NCBI GenBank assembly: GCA_001643675.2
Contig: LSRY02000025.1
Location: forward strand, 622,001-686,000
Origin: Monocercomonoides exilis
Taxonomy: Eukaryota > Preaxostyla > Oxymonadida > Polymastigidae
Reading direction: 5' to 3'
DNA length: 64,000 nucleotides
Both the position numbers and the translations under genes were made by a program. Positions 1 through 11,834 of the stretch are shown here, piece after piece. Numbering within the stretch: position 1 is the first letter of the stretch; each line of letters opens with the position of its first letter. Below the pieces are notes generated by a model. It worked only from the letters and a program-made list of their open reading frames with translations, did not search any database and was not told the origin of the DNA.

Positions 1-362
1 GGATTTTTGTAGTGAAATTGATTGGCGAAATACTGTGTTTTCTCTAAAAGCATTCTTCCATCAATAGCTATTTCAGGGTTTGAAGACCTTATTTGTCGAA
101 ACCAAATAATCATCGCTTCGTCTAACTCTGGATATATCGTTGGTCGAATTCGAAATGTGATATCAGGCTTAATAACAGATGAACTCTGTTTTAATATTGC
201 TTCTTTGTTTTTTAATATTTTTGAAATTGTTGAGAAATCAATATTAAAATCTTTTGCAATGATATTTCTTGGTTGAGGAGGGTTCGAACTCAACTTGTTG
301 ATGATATCTAATTTTTGAACAAAAGAAAGTTTTGTTCTTTTATTCACACCTGTTGTTTTCAT
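1..362 (-). CDS. pogo/Tigger-like transposase, N-terminal part (runs off window)
   Basis: An open frame starts at the ATG at 362 and runs leftward off the window edge for 120 codons without a stop. The first ~55 residues form a CENP-B/pogo-type helix-turn-helix: FVQKLDIINKL, then IAKDFNIDFSTISKILKNK, close in spacing to the CENP-B N-terminal box. It is followed by a second Tc5/CENP-B-type HTH (IYPELDEAIIIWFRQIR ... GRMLLEKTQYFANQF). In this family the two HTH domains bind the transposon ends and a DDE nuclease domain follows, which here would lie outside the window. Repeated motifs upstream (546-676) fit a transposon end. A domesticated CENP-B-like gene is the alternative. The DNA-binding part is intact as far as it is visible. 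Confidence 0.85.
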   Translation of the reverse strand, partial: MKTTGVNKRTKLSFVQKLDIINKLSSNPPQPRNIIAKDFNIDFSTISKILKNKEAILKQSSSVIKPDITFRIRPTIYPELDEAMIIWFRQIRSSNPEIAIDGRMLLEKTQYFANQFHYKN

Positions 363-545
363 CTTAACTTTTAGAATTTCGAATTTAAATTTGGAGAATA
401 TGGTTCAAAAACGTTTGAAATATTTCATGAAAATTAACCATATTGATCAATATTAATTTCTATCAAATAATTAATTATAAATTAGTTCATATTCGTTGGA
501 TATTTTTAAAATTAAAAACAAAAAATTTCACCCATATTAAAATAA

Positions 546-676
546 AATGTGATTATATATTTTCAGCTCTGTGATAATATGCGATGAAAAATGAATGAAA
601 AAAAGGAAAAAATGTTCGTGCATGGAAAAATGTGATTATAAACGAATGTGATAATATGCGATGTGATTATATCCGG
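546..676. repeat. subterminal repeats beside the pogo-like gene
   Basis: The motif ATGTGATTATA occurs at about 547, 630 and 661, and a 17-bp motif TGTGATAATATGCGATG occurs twice, at 570-586 and 647-663. All copies face the same way in the region just upstream of the transposase start. Clustered direct motifs near an element end are typical transposase-binding sites. No matching other end is visible, so the element boundary is a guess. Confidence 0.5.
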
Positions 677-1470
677 TTTAGACTGTATTTCAAATTAAAT
701 TTCATACGGATAGTGCCATTCACTGTCAAATGTTCAACTCCTTCTTTCCTCTCTTTAACTTTCTCTATTAATCATGAAACACTTTTTCCGAAACTAATAT
801 TTGCTCAATCACATTTGTAACGATTATCCAATTAAACTTCTCCCTCTTCTCCTTCTGCATAACAATCATATTGAACAAGAATAACTTTCTCTTTCTTCTT
901 CTATTGCTCCTTCATTAACTTCATCTTCATTTATTTTATCTCCTTCATCTCCTTCCCCTTCCCCTTCTTCTTCCTCCTCCTCTTTTTATTCCTCCTCCTC
1001 CCCCTCTTCTTCTTCTTCTTCTCTCTCTTCTCTCTCTCCTTTCTTTCAACATATCAGAAAATAGTTCTTTATTCTCTTTCCTTTATCAATTTGCACTTTC
1101 TAAATACTTTCTCGTTTCACTCATATGCTGAATTTTCACTCTTCTGCGTCTTATTGACGCTTTGCGGAATTTTTTTCTTTTCTTTTGCTTCCTCCTACGC
1201 TAAATGAGTTTAAATATTCATTGAATTCGCTTCGTCCAGTTATCTTCGCTTCTCTCCACTCTTATTTTGCTTATATTCCGTTGTTCTCGCATCCGCTTCA
1301 TTTTTCTTTCCCTTTTTCTCATCTCTCATAAATATGTCTTCCACATTAAACTCATCTTTATCATCATTATTATTTCTTTAATAATATCTTCTCCTTCCCT
1401 TCCTCCACTTCCTCTTTTTTCTTTTCAATCTCCTCCTAACAGATTGTTTATGTAGCTGTGCTTTGTGTTG
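677..1470. other. non-coding, pyrimidine-rich low-complexity stretch
   Basis: No convincing gene. From about 838 to 1045 the + strand is almost pure C/T (CTTCTTC/CTCCTCC runs), with more C/T-rich patches to about 1430. Read on the minus strand this would be Glu/Lys/Arg-rich. It may be a remnant of a low-complexity coding tail such as those seen in real genes here, but no frame stays open. Confidence 0.4.
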
Positions 1471-1599
1471 TGTGGGAGAAGTGTGACTTTTCACACCTGA
1501 ATATCACCATCAGCGAACATTTTTGCAATACAGGGGTCGTCTGCAGAAAGTTGTTGAACAGCTAATATGGAGAAGTTGATAATTGATCTGTTGATTTGT

Positions 1600-2770
1600 T
1601 GCAGGAGGAGAACATCGAAATGGAGAAGAATGGCCAGTCGCAACGGTGAAAGTACTGGATAACGAAGAGACAACGACCTGGGGCTTCAGCTGTGCTCGCT
1701 GGACTGGCTGGTGAGGAAAATGCGAATAGCTTCGCTGTTCAGGCCAAGAGAAAGAGAGTCATTTTATATGTAAATTCCATGTTGTGTGCTATTAGTGATG
1801 GTCATTTCGTTGTTGCATAATATGTTGCTGAAGAAGCCTTGTTGAAGTTCGAAGTGCCTCTGCTTATTGAACATGCCTCAAGTGTAGCTGAAGAGTTAAA
1901 GCGGAAAACTGATGAGCTTTCAAGAGACAATGGAACCCCGCTCTGGGCAATGGTTTCTTTGGCTGTTTCACTCGCTGTGCTGCTGTTTCACTCGGATAGG
2001 TTACCGCAGAGCTGATTGAGTGAGATGAAGGTGAAGAAAATGTGAATCATGCTTTAGAAGCTTTCTGACTGATTTGGACCAGAAGAAGCAGAAGAAGAAG
2101 GAAGTGTGTATAGCAGGGGATCCGCTGAGGAGGCAGTAGAAGGAAGAGTGGGACAATACAAAGGAAAAGCGACAGCTGGTGAGGATGCAGTTGTTGAAAA
2201 TAGCGACTACGGCAACGAGAAAGTTGTGGCGAAGTGAACAAAAACAAGATTTTCAGAGGTTCAATGGACTCGCACGTCAGCAAGGGAGATATGGGTGTTG
2301 AAGAAAAAGGAGGCGAAGATTCAGAAGGCGTTGCCGATGGTGCGGTAGAAATGGAGCATGGTTGTGCAGAGTGAAGCGCTGGAGGAAAGCGGAGAACAGC
2401 ACTGGTGGGCAGACGAACCCGTATCCTGGTCGAAGAATTTCTGGGGAAATCGGAAGATGAAGAATATCGAGATCGAGGAAGAAGCTGGAATGGGAGAAGT
2501 CAGAGCTGCACATGGAGAAGTTTCTGAAAAGAGAGGCGTGAGTGATGACGAGGAATAAGATGGACTCGTTGATTTGGGCGAGGTTTCTGGAGCACCGAAG
2601 AAGGTCATTATTTCCCGCATGGGTTTCGTTCAAGGAGAAGCAAAGACTGAGGATGAAGTGAAAGATGGCAGAGGTGTTTGCATGCTTGGTATCGTTGACA
2701 AACAGCCCACTAACTCTTTCTGTTGTTTGGGAGCAGTTGTCCAGGTGGAGGATGCATGCTCACATTAACA
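1600..2770 (+). pseudogene. decayed protein-coding locus, unrecognised
   Basis: Plus-strand frames read like coding sequence for 30-70 codons at a time and then hit stops or shift frame. One stretch from about 1815 contains EEALLKFEVPLLIEHASS and then a hydrophobic run with AMVSLAVSLAVLLF. Later stretches (about 2090-2250 and 2260-2370) are Glu/Gly-rich and acidic, and 2358-2558 and 2574-2768 are short open pieces of similar composition. GC content is higher than in the flanks, as in real genes of this window. I do not recognise the family. The many stops spread over 1.1 kb argue for decay rather than introns, though no transcript evidence is available. It lies tail to tail with another broken gene (2857-4300). 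Confidence 0.45.
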
Positions 2771-2856
2771 GCAGCAATATCTTGCAAAATAGAATAAATG
2801 ATCGATATCCAGAGAGCAGTCCAGTACAAATATGCGCTGAAGTCCAAGCCTGTTTC

Positions 2857-4300
2857 TTAGTCAACAAACACCTCGCTGGTCATGTTGGTCCACAGTTGTC
2901 TTCTTCCCACAACACTCATCCCGCTCCCCACTTTCGCAACATCCCCCTTCCCGCTCGTTTCTGACCCAACCAACACAGTGCTGTCACATTCGAAGCTCGC
3001 TGCAATCTTCTCTTGACTCTTTTCACACAGCCCCAACTTCAGAATCAACAAAGCCAAAGACTGAACCTCCCCGCCTCCCGCAGACGACAACGAAGAAGGT
3101 GTGGCAAGCGATATCCCTGCCCCTGACACTGCCCCCTCGCTGTACTCACTCGCCACTCTGCCCTGCTGAGAATGCAGCTTCTTCTCCTTCTCAATACCCA
3201 CATCAATCAGCTCCACCTTCTCATTCATCGCTACCAGCTGCTGCAGCTCCTTCACATCTGTGTTATTCTTCTCGTTCAGCTCCAGTATCTTCCTCTCTCG
3301 CATCCTTTGATCTTGTCATTCTGCTGCAGCTGCTCCACCAGCCCGTTCGTCCGCTTCGAGATCCGCTCGTAATCCCGGATCTTCTGCAGTAGCATGACGA
3401 ACTCTGAATTCCGCTTCTCCATCTCCTGCTTCGCCTCCTCGTGCAGCTCCATTAGCTCCGGAATCTGCCGCACCATCCCCTCCTTCTCCACTCCCAGCTC
3501 CACAACATGCCCCTCGCACTTTCCGTCCGTCTTGCTTAGCGTCTGAGCAGCGTTCGCCTTTGTCTCCTCCAGGTCTTCCTTCTTGTTCTTCAGCTCTACC
3601 CCTCTTCACACGCCGCAACTCTTAGCCTCTTCACTTCTTCGTCCAATTTCACAACCACACTCTCGACAACTGCAATTGCCATATCTGCAGCGAAGAGTTT
3701 AAATTGATCGTTAATCGACAATAACTCATTCACATCTGCTGCTGCAAAGATCCGCTTGCTTCCCGACTTCGTGCCAACTTTCACTGCACGCGACGGAAGC
3801 TGCCCCATCAGCGAAACCGAAAGCATCGCCGAAAGCGCCACATCGTACGCACACACAACACCCCCATACAGCACCCCCCGCCGCGTCACAACATATCCAT
3901 GCAGTGTCTGCAGCGACAGCGGCATGTGCCGCCCAAACACCCCAGCCGCCTCAGGTTCCACAATCCTCAGCCGCCTCTCTGTGTCATCCATAGCTCCGGT
4001 CGATGTGTATGACGCTGCCACAGCAGATGCATCCGAAGGGTCAATCGCAGGTGCTGATAATGATGGCTGATCATCTCCTGCTGCCTTCTTCTCTTCGCTT
4101 TTCCGCCTCCGGAATGGCGAAGTTGATCGGCGTGACGCTCCTGTTGAAGAAGACGAAGAAGACAAAGGCGCTGAGTTCAGAGACAACTGAATCGCATCAA
4201 CTCCCGCAATAAGCTTTTTGATACAACTCATCGCACAAAATTGCAGCGCCTTTCGTGTCACAAAAACAAAGTCCATATTCAAATAAGAAACGTCAATCAT
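2857..4300 (-). pseudogene. coiled-coil protein gene with two apparent frameshifts
   Basis: The frame opens at the ATG at 4300 (MIDVSYLNMDFVF...) and runs to a TAG at 3598. Good coding sequence then continues in another frame (ELKNKKEDLEE...) to about 3308, and in a third frame (RERKILELNEKNN...) to the stop at 2857. Each break sits at a short homopolymer (four C at 3599-3602, three T at 3306-3308), so one inserted base at each would restore a protein of about 480 aa. The N-terminal half has a Ser/Arg-rich insert and an Ala/Val-rich domain; the middle is a strong charged coiled coil; the C-terminus is Gly/Ser-rich. The family is not recognised. The breaks may be true decay or sequencing errors in homopolymers. 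Confidence 0.5.
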
Positions 4301-5476
4301 CACAGAAATCTCATCTTTTTGATATAATGGAAAAGAAAGAACAGAATTTCTTTTGAAAAGACTTGAAATGAGAAAAAATAGATGAGAAAAAAAAGAAAAT
4401 GAAAAGTTGAAAGCTATTTAAGACATAATTCATGTTATGATTCAAAACATGAGATGCCATTTCTTTTTTGAATTTTTTTGCAAAAGTACATTAAATGCAA
4501 GAAATTGTAGTTGTCAATTATTTATTTATAATAAAACTAAAAATTGCTCTATGCAAACAACTTTTTGAATTTCTTTCAATTCAATGAGGACAGTATCGAT
4601 GAAATTTTCTTATTTAACAATTTCTGATAAAATACTCATATTAAAGCAAGTTAAAATCTATCTGTTTTTCAACATAGAAATATATTTAAAAAGAATTCTC
4701 CTGACAATATATTAAACATTTAAACCAACTGTTGAAATGAAAACAAAGAAATATAAACAAATTCTTCTGTGACTTCAAAAAACAAGAAAAATATTATTTA
4801 AATCATAAAAGTGATTCAATAGTAAATTGGGTATTTGAAATCTATTTTATAAAACCGCAATATTTGGGGATAGGGGGCAAAACTCAATAGAATAACATTC
4901 AGCAATATATAATGGTAACGGAATGATCAACATTTTTTGATCATTTGTGATCTGATTTTCAGATCAATTAATATTTTGTGACTTTTCAAAAAAAATTACC
5001 CTAATATGTTTTGATTTTGATTATAAAAATTCGTTCAGAGATAATTAATTTATATTCAACATCTTCTGCTTCGTTAGAATCTCATATTTTGATTGCAATT
5101 TTCTCCTTTAAATTCCTGTTGACAAAATAATATGCATCCGAAAATTTCTCAATATTCATTGGTTCTTTTTCCATCTGTGGAAACTGGCACATGTGATTTT
5201 CATGCAGAATGTTTACAGGTGTATTTTTTCCTGAAGAGGAAAATTTTTTATTTTTGAATTATTTTGATGTGCATTTTTCATTCAAAATTTGTAACTCAAA
5301 ATTATTTTCTGGATTCGGAGTTTTTTTTCTTTTTTTTTTTTAATAAATCAATTTTTCTAAAAACTTTTCTCCTCATTTTTTGTGTACACCAATAAAAAAG
5401 TCAAAATAAAACAAAGACCATATTCATCTTCTTTTGCTCCATTTGACTGAACAGAAACAATAAGAGAAAGAAAATT
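4301..5476. other. AT-rich spacer without a gene
   Basis: No frame of coding quality on either strand. A short piece at about 4978-5008 (ACTTTTCAAAAAAAATTACC, then CTAATATG) resembles the terminal repeat of the hairpin element at 29.1-29.4 kb and may be a solo end. The rest is A/T-rich with homopolymer runs. Confidence 0.5.
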
Positions 5477-6268
5477 GTGAAAATGTTTCTTCAAAAAAGT
5501 TTCAATTTATCACACAAACCAAACAAAGAATTCAAAGCATTTGCAAACTCACATTTCCCCAAAAGAATGAATGCGAACAGATTGCTGGCGTCAAAAAAGA
5601 AGAAGTTGATGAAGAAAAGCTATGATTTTCATCACTCACAGAAGGAGTTGAAGACATTAAAGAGATTTTTTAACTGCTTTTCAGAGGCAAAATAATTGGT
5701 GCTTCCACCAAAAGAACCATATCAATCAAATTGAAATTTGATGAAAAACAATTGAAACCAGATTATTCAGAAAATTTTGCTCTTCCATCTTCAGTCAAAG
5801 CAGCTTTCGCTTTGCTCCATTTGATAAAAACAGAAACAAAAAAACATCTTCTCAATCCAAACAGCGTAATATTTCCTCTTTCTTCGTCCACAAACAGCAG
5901 AATTCCAAATTGAAGCATGTGAACAGGAGAAGTCCCATTCAGAAGATGTGTTGTTGAATGTGCCAATGAAAGAAGAAGGTGGATTTTTGGAAACAACTTC
6001 ATTTCAAAGCACGATGACAGAGAAACCACAAACAAGGCATCGGCTCTTTTGGTGGGAAGAGAACACAAAGGAAATTGCACTTTCAACCTTTGAAATGGAG
6101 AAAGAGGAATTGAAAATTTCAAGTGTAAAAATGATGAAGGATTTGAGGAGTTGCAACCGCAGCAACTGCAATGAAGAAGAAGAGGATTTCCGAATGGAAG
6201 TTGATGGAACATGTGTCGAAGATGAAGATGTGAATGAGGAAAAATGCACAACAACAAAACAAATATAA
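5477..6268 (+). pseudogene. fragmented coding locus, unrecognised
   Basis: Three plus-strand pieces in changing frames (5477-5695, 5731-5913, and about 5885-6268) together look like one broken gene. The first is Lys/Asn-rich and basic (ASKKKKLMKKSYDFHHSQKE), the second contains a neutral segment (SSVKAAFALLHLIKTETKK), and the third is acidic and ends in EEEEDFRMEVDGTCVEDED. Stops and shifts separate them and no plausible splice sites with matching phase link them. No family was recognised. Confidence 0.35.
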
Positions 6269-6516
6269 ATGCAAATAAAAGAAATTTAATTAAAAAAATG
6301 AATAATACAAATATTAAACCGGAAGAGGACGATTGCCATGATGAAAACTGAAACGAAAGGTCAAAAAAAATTATTCGAAATTAGCTGCAAAACAACTTCA
6401 AGAAAAATTCAAGGAAAAAAAAAAAAGAAGAAGAAGAACAGGAAGAATAAAACTTTAATGAATACTGTTAGTAAGATGGAGAAATTAACTTCTTGCTTGT
6501 TATTATTTCATGATTC

Positions 6517-8057
6517 TTAATGATGAATAATAAAATCGTTAAGATCAATTGGCAATCCAAAGAAATAAAATCCATCCAAATCTGTTTCATAGAAGCTGAC
6601 GATACAATCTTCATATCCTTCTTCTTCCATCTTCTCACGCAGCTCTCTATATAACGTTTCTTTCTGCTTCTCTTTTTCATTTTCTTCTTTCGCCTTTCCA
6701 TTCAGCCAGTTCCAGGCAAACAACAAAAATGTCATCAATCCGTTTTTCTTTCTGTATTTTACGCTCAATGCCCTCGAAAGGAGATAAAAAACACGAGCGT
6801 TGTATGGAAGAAAATCTTTTTCAATTGTCGGCTGATGCATTTCCTCCAGAAGGAAATAAACAATCTCTTCACCCAGCAAGCAAAAAGTTGATTTTTGCAT
6901 TTGAAAAATCACAAAGCGAAAAATTGAACAGCAAGTGTTATATATATATCTGTGGTTGAACTTAGCTTCTCTGCATACACCAACGATGGATTTCGCCAGT
7001 TTGGTGTATTCCTCATTCTGATTATGAAAGCGCGTAATATAAAAATGCATTGTATCAATCCATCTCTTCAAAGCAACCTCTTCTTTTGCTTCTTTTCCTT
7101 TTCTGTTCCAATTCACGCTTTTCGATAGCTCTTCCAATTCTCTTGTTGCTTCTCTCACAAAACGCAGCTCATTTTCTATCGCTTTTTTTAAAGATTGATC
7201 TTTGTAAAATCTTTCAATCAAAAATCGCCAAGCAGAATGATGAGCAAGTCTTGTCAGATTGTTGCGTTCCTGATGATTCAAGATAATCTCTTTCAATTCA
7301 TTCAAAAACAATTCTTTTTTCACTTTCTAATCAAAAAATATGAAAAAAAGCAATTAAAAAATAAATTGAAATAAAAAATTGAAATTAAATTTGCAATCAA
7401 ACTAACAGATCAATTAATCACACCGTCATTCGTCCAATATTTGACATAGCCAGCAAAGCCATTTCCACTTCTTTTTGATTCTCCTTTCTTTCCTCTTTGT
7501 TCAATGCAACTTTCAGAAGGCAAGGCACACAAATTGAAAGCAATGCTTCTGAAAAATAGTCATAATACCGATTCAGTAAGAAATAGCATTCGCAGAGATC
7601 AACAAGAAGCTTTTCATTCTTTTTCTTCTTTTCTTTAACAATCATCTTCTGAAGTCTTTTACCCAATGAAGATTCAGCAAATTTATCATTCAATGCACCT
7701 TTCAGCACTTTGCAATATCCCATGTGTTTCAACAACGGAATGGCATTTTCCAAAGATATTTTCCTTTCTTCCAGCATATCGTTCAATCTGTCGAGCTGTC
7801 CATTTGTGAAAACAGAACATAATTCTTCTCCGCTCATTTCATTCATTAGTTTGTTCATTTCTTCGATTTTCTGTTTTTGTTCAATTTCAGAACAATTCTC
7901 CAGTTCAGAAAACAATTCTTCAAAATTAACAAAGAAGAGAACGCAATCATCAGGAATTCAAACGAAAAATGTTTGCAAGCCAGTGAATTTTTCCACTGGA
8001 AGCTTCTGCATTTCCCCCCCGAGTTAATTCATCCAGAAAGCATTCGCAACACGCCAT
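6517..8057 (-). CDS. three-exon hypothetical family protein, copy 1 (465 aa)
   Basis: Exons are 8057-7964 (94 nt), 7917-7424 and 7326-6517. The introns (46 and 97 nt) have GT/AG ends and phases 1 and 0, and the total is 1398 nt. The protein is helical and charged, with blocks shared with copies 2 (26967-28444) and 3 (34742-36073): LFSELENCSEIEQKQKIEEM near residue 33, a central LLVDLCECYFLLNRYYDYF, LKVALNKEERKENQKEVEMA before the second intron, ELKEIILNHQERNNLTRLA just after it, and EEEGYEDCIVSF near the C-terminus. The function is unknown; I recall a large family like this in Monocercomonoides. An armadillo/HEAT-like helical fold is possible but unproven. No signal peptide or membrane segment. 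Confidence 0.8.
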
Positions 8058-8439
8058 TTCGTTCGAAGGATCGCCCAGTTTGAAAGAACAAAATGACAAA
8101 AAAAAAAATAAAAACATTGCACAATCAATAAAATATAAGATCGCATACCGCATTCATTTGCATTGACATTTTTGGCAAGCAACTGTCGAGAAAAGCAATG
8201 AATAATTGAAATCTGTTTCTTGTAATGGATTCAACGATCAAACTGGTTTTTTAAAAAACAAAAATATATGTTCATAAAATGAGAGATTAGCGAACAAAAA
8301 TTAACTGTGGAATTCGTAATATTGTTTTCTTGACAATGTTTGATTACGATGGAAACAAATTAAATTTTGCTATTCGAAAAATTTAAAAAAAAAAAAAGAA
8401 AAGAAAAGAAATAAAGAAGAAAATCTGTGTTCATAAATT

Positions 8440-9800
8440 TAGAATGAGGACAACTGTTCATTTGTATTTATCATGTTTTTTATCGGATTGAAGATATCTG
8501 CATCTGTTGCCTTTGAAAAGCTGGAGAAAAGAACTGTTTTCGAAAATGGCAACTATTTCGCTTTTTGGAACATAATTGCAAGGAAGAAAGCTGATCGTTG
8601 TTATGCAACAAGTTGATGAAAGAGAAAGAGCAAAACAAGGACTTTTCTGGATTTCAGTTTGAATGAAGGAATGAAAATAAAACCAGATAAATAAATTCAA
8701 AGAAGGGATGAAAGAAATCGAGGGAAAAAGAGCATTTCACGCATTCGGATTGTTTTGGCATAACGAGAAAGATGAGCAGAACTTGGGTGTGTTGAATAAA
8801 TAATGTTGTTAGAAACATCAAAAGCTGGATATTTATTGAGAAAAAAATGAAAGAAAACAATGCGATTCAATGAAACAAGAAAACAGCGGAATTATTTGCT
8901 GGACGATTTTCTGCACTTTCAATTCTAGCAGACCAGTGCTTTGGAATATTTGAAGGGAAGAAAAGATTTTTCTGAATTCATTTTTGATCTGAAGAAAATG
9001 AGAAATATCAGTGACAATGCAACATTCAGTTGTCAAATGGTTGTTGTGAATCAGACAAATTTTATGGAAGCCGTACTCGGATTTTCATCTTCAAGGTGTG
9101 TGCTATTGGAGTGGGTCAATTGATTATTATGCCAAGATTGTTTGATAAAGCATCACAATCAACATCAGGTGAGCTGTTGATTGTTATCATCTTTGGCTTT
9201 CTCTTCACTCTTCATTCTCCTTCCAACAGAGTCTTTGTTTTCTCCTGCTTTTGTGTTTGAGCCTGTTTTATTGAAGATCTCCATGGTCTGGTTTCCTATC
9301 TCATGCAGAACAAACATCATGAAACAAACATCAACATTTCATATCTCTTTGCTTATGATGTGGCAGCATCACCAGATTCTTTCATTCACGTTGTTATTAT
9401 TCTTTTCATGCAACTTTTATCCAATTCAACACATAACCTTGTCTTCCAAATTCAATGCAGAAGCACAAAAGAAATGTTTATTTCTTCCAGCATTATCTCT
9501 TGAATTTATGACACTGTGAAGGAAATGCTATTTTGAGCAAAGAATAGACTATCAGAAGAAGTTATTCTTGCATGGAAAAAAACTGAGCATATGGTTTGGA
9601 AGTTGAAAGAATTCAAAGAAAAAAGAAAGAACTGGGAAGCAAGGATTGCTTGGCACGGATGGAATCCAAAAGAGCTTTTTGTCCAATCAAAAGATTCGCG
9701 TGTGCATTCAATGAAAAAGGGAAGAATCAAAGGAGATGGAGAGACAACAAATGGAACAAAGATTGGAAATGGAAAAAGATAAAAGAAGGCATTTCGTAAA
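8440..9800 (+). pseudogene. decayed locus, unrecognised; shares a segment with 50.7 kb
   Basis: Plus-strand pieces look like coding sequence broken by stops and shifts: FEKLEKRTVFENGNYFAFWN (about 8505-8565), a segment at 8655-8800 that matches 50686-50830, EYLKGRKDFSEFIFDLKKM (about 8944-9000), and WEARIAWHGWNPKELF (about 9627-9680). The AWHG run weakly recalls the HG start of PARP-type catalytic domains, but no other part of that fold is visible, so I do not assign it. The locus ends against the A-run that borders the large inverted repeat. Confidence 0.35.
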
Positions 9801-9914
9801 CAAAAAAGGGGAAATAAATCATAATATATGATGGAATTATTCAATTTTCTTGGTATCATTATTTGATGAAACAAGAGAACATCGGACATTTCCACAGAGC
9901 CAAGTAAATAACAT

Positions 9915-9915
<1 letters not shown>

Positions 9916-9960
<45 letters not shown>

Positions 9961-11410
9961 AACTGGAATTATCAGTGAATTTGTTATTGCCAGTGAAATA
10001 CAACATAAAATGCAGCATTTTTGTATACTGAACGAAAAATGAACTGAGGAATGCGTCTGACTCAAAGTGCAGATGAGTTTGAGAGATTAAGAATGATGAA
10101 ATCCCAAATGAAGGCATGTTCTGCATTTTCAATTGAAAAAAGAGAAGATTATAATCATGGACAAAACCCGGGAAATGGACAAAACCCGGAATTTTTTTTA
10201 AAATTCATATTTTTCAACAAGTTTAAAAAATTAAATTATGATAATTCATGCATTCATATATCAGCATATAACACATCTTACCATATCCAAATTTTTATTT
10301 GTTGTGCTGTATTTAGGAAGAAATAAATTATTTTTATTTTTGAAAATTTGACTTTTAATGAATTTTTCTATTTCAACTAAACGATTCAGTTCATCTTTTA
10401 TACACACAACTTATTTTTTCTTTGTTGCAAACTGTTCTGGCTATTTTTCATTTTCGGCAATTTGCTATTTCTGACGGAATGAAAATCTGTCATTTTCAAA
10501 AAAACACAGTCAATTGGATAACTTAAAAAATATATTTAGCAAAACACAAAAACATCCAAGTGAATTTAACACATGCATCAATAAATTTGATCGTTATATG
10601 AAATTTCTTTATTGATGATATACAAAATAATTCAGTAGATATTTCATTTATAAAGATTGTTTTCATTATTGATGATTTATAATGATCATTTTCATAGGTT
10701 TTACTACAAAATTGTATTTTGTGAAATATCTACTGAATTATTTTGTATATCATCAATAAAGAAATTTCATATAACGATCAAATTTATTGATGCATGTGTT
10801 AAATTCACTTGGATGTTTTTGTGTTTTGCTAAATATATTTTTTAAGTTATCCAATTGACTGTGTTTTTTTGAAAATGACAGATTTTCATTCCGTCAGAAA
10901 TAGCAAATTGCCGAAAATGAAAAATAGCCAGAACAGTTTGCAACAAAGAAAAAATAAGTTGTGTGTATAAAAGATGAACTGAATCGTTTAGTTGAAATAG
11001 AAAAATTCATTAAAAGTCAAATTTTCAAAAATAAAAATAATTTATTTCTTCCTAAATACAGCACAACAAATAAAAATTTGGATATGGTAAGATGTGTTAT
11101 ATGCTGATATATGAATGCATGAATTATCATAATTTAATTTTTTAAACTTGTTGAAAAATATGAATTTTAAAAAAAATTCCGGGTTTTGTCCATTTCCCGG
11201 GTTTTGTCCATGATTATAATCTTCTCTTTTTTCAATTGAAAATGCAGAACATGCCTTCATTTGGGATTTCATCATTCTTAATCTCTCAAACTCATCTGCA
11301 CTTTGAGTCAGACGCATTCCTCAGTTCATTTTTCGTTCAGTATACAAAAATGCTGCATTTTATGTTGTATTTCACTGGCAATAACAAATTCACTGATAAT
11401 TCCAGTTCCC

Positions 11411-11434
<24 letters not shown>
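9916..11434. repeat. large inverted repeat, 689-bp arms around a 75-nt loop
   Basis: Positions 9958-10646 and 10722-11410 are reverse complements with no length change, since paired positions always sum to 21368. The loop is 10647-10721. The arms are capped by a 42-A run (9916-9957) and a 24-T run (11411-11434). The arms encode identical 91-codon open frames, 10051-10326 (+) and 11042-11317 (-), which I take to be incidental. Inside each arm is a pair of ACAAAACCCGG motifs spaced 18 bp (about 10161 and 10179), preceded by TA seven bases earlier. The same layout is found at the ends of the TA-flanked hairpin element at 53269-53517. A foldback-type transposable element is likely; an assembly artefact is the alternative. 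Confidence 0.8.
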
Positions 11435-11441
<7 letters not shown>

Positions 11442-11834
11442 GGACAATAGTTTTTTATTGTTTTTGTTTTGAATCATTTTTCATTTTCAAATCAATTTTC
11501 TAAAATTGTTATTTAAATATTCCATTTATAATTTTGATTGCGTGACATTCCAAAACAGGAAAAAATGAACCAGAAATATGGATATTCCTCTCAGAAAGTC
11601 CACAAATAAGTGAAAGAGTTTCATGTTAAATGTATGTTTTCTCGAACAGGTGACAATCTGGTTTTTTTCCAATTTAACCATTCTTTCATTTCTCTTTTTC
11701 ATGCATGCATATCCTATCTTGAAATAAATGAATTCGCATTAAACGTTGAATCTGTTCGTGATTTCTTGAAATGAAAGAAAAAGAAAAAAGAAAAATGAAT
11801 TAAAACATAAATAAATAAATAAATCAGCTTTCAG
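11435..11834. other. AT-rich spacer downstream of the armadillo-repeat gene
   Basis: No gene seen. A short AATA tandem run (about 11805-11823) lies just beyond the predicted stop of the minus-strand armadillo gene. Confidence 0.5.

Noticed and set aside
9627-9700. PARP catalytic domain call based on AWHG
   Set aside because: Only one short motif fits and the rest of the domain is absent, so the family was not assigned.
10051-11317. Pair of identical 91-aa frames as a duplicated gene
   Set aside because: They are the two arms of the inverted repeat and cross its terminal motifs; no coding signature.
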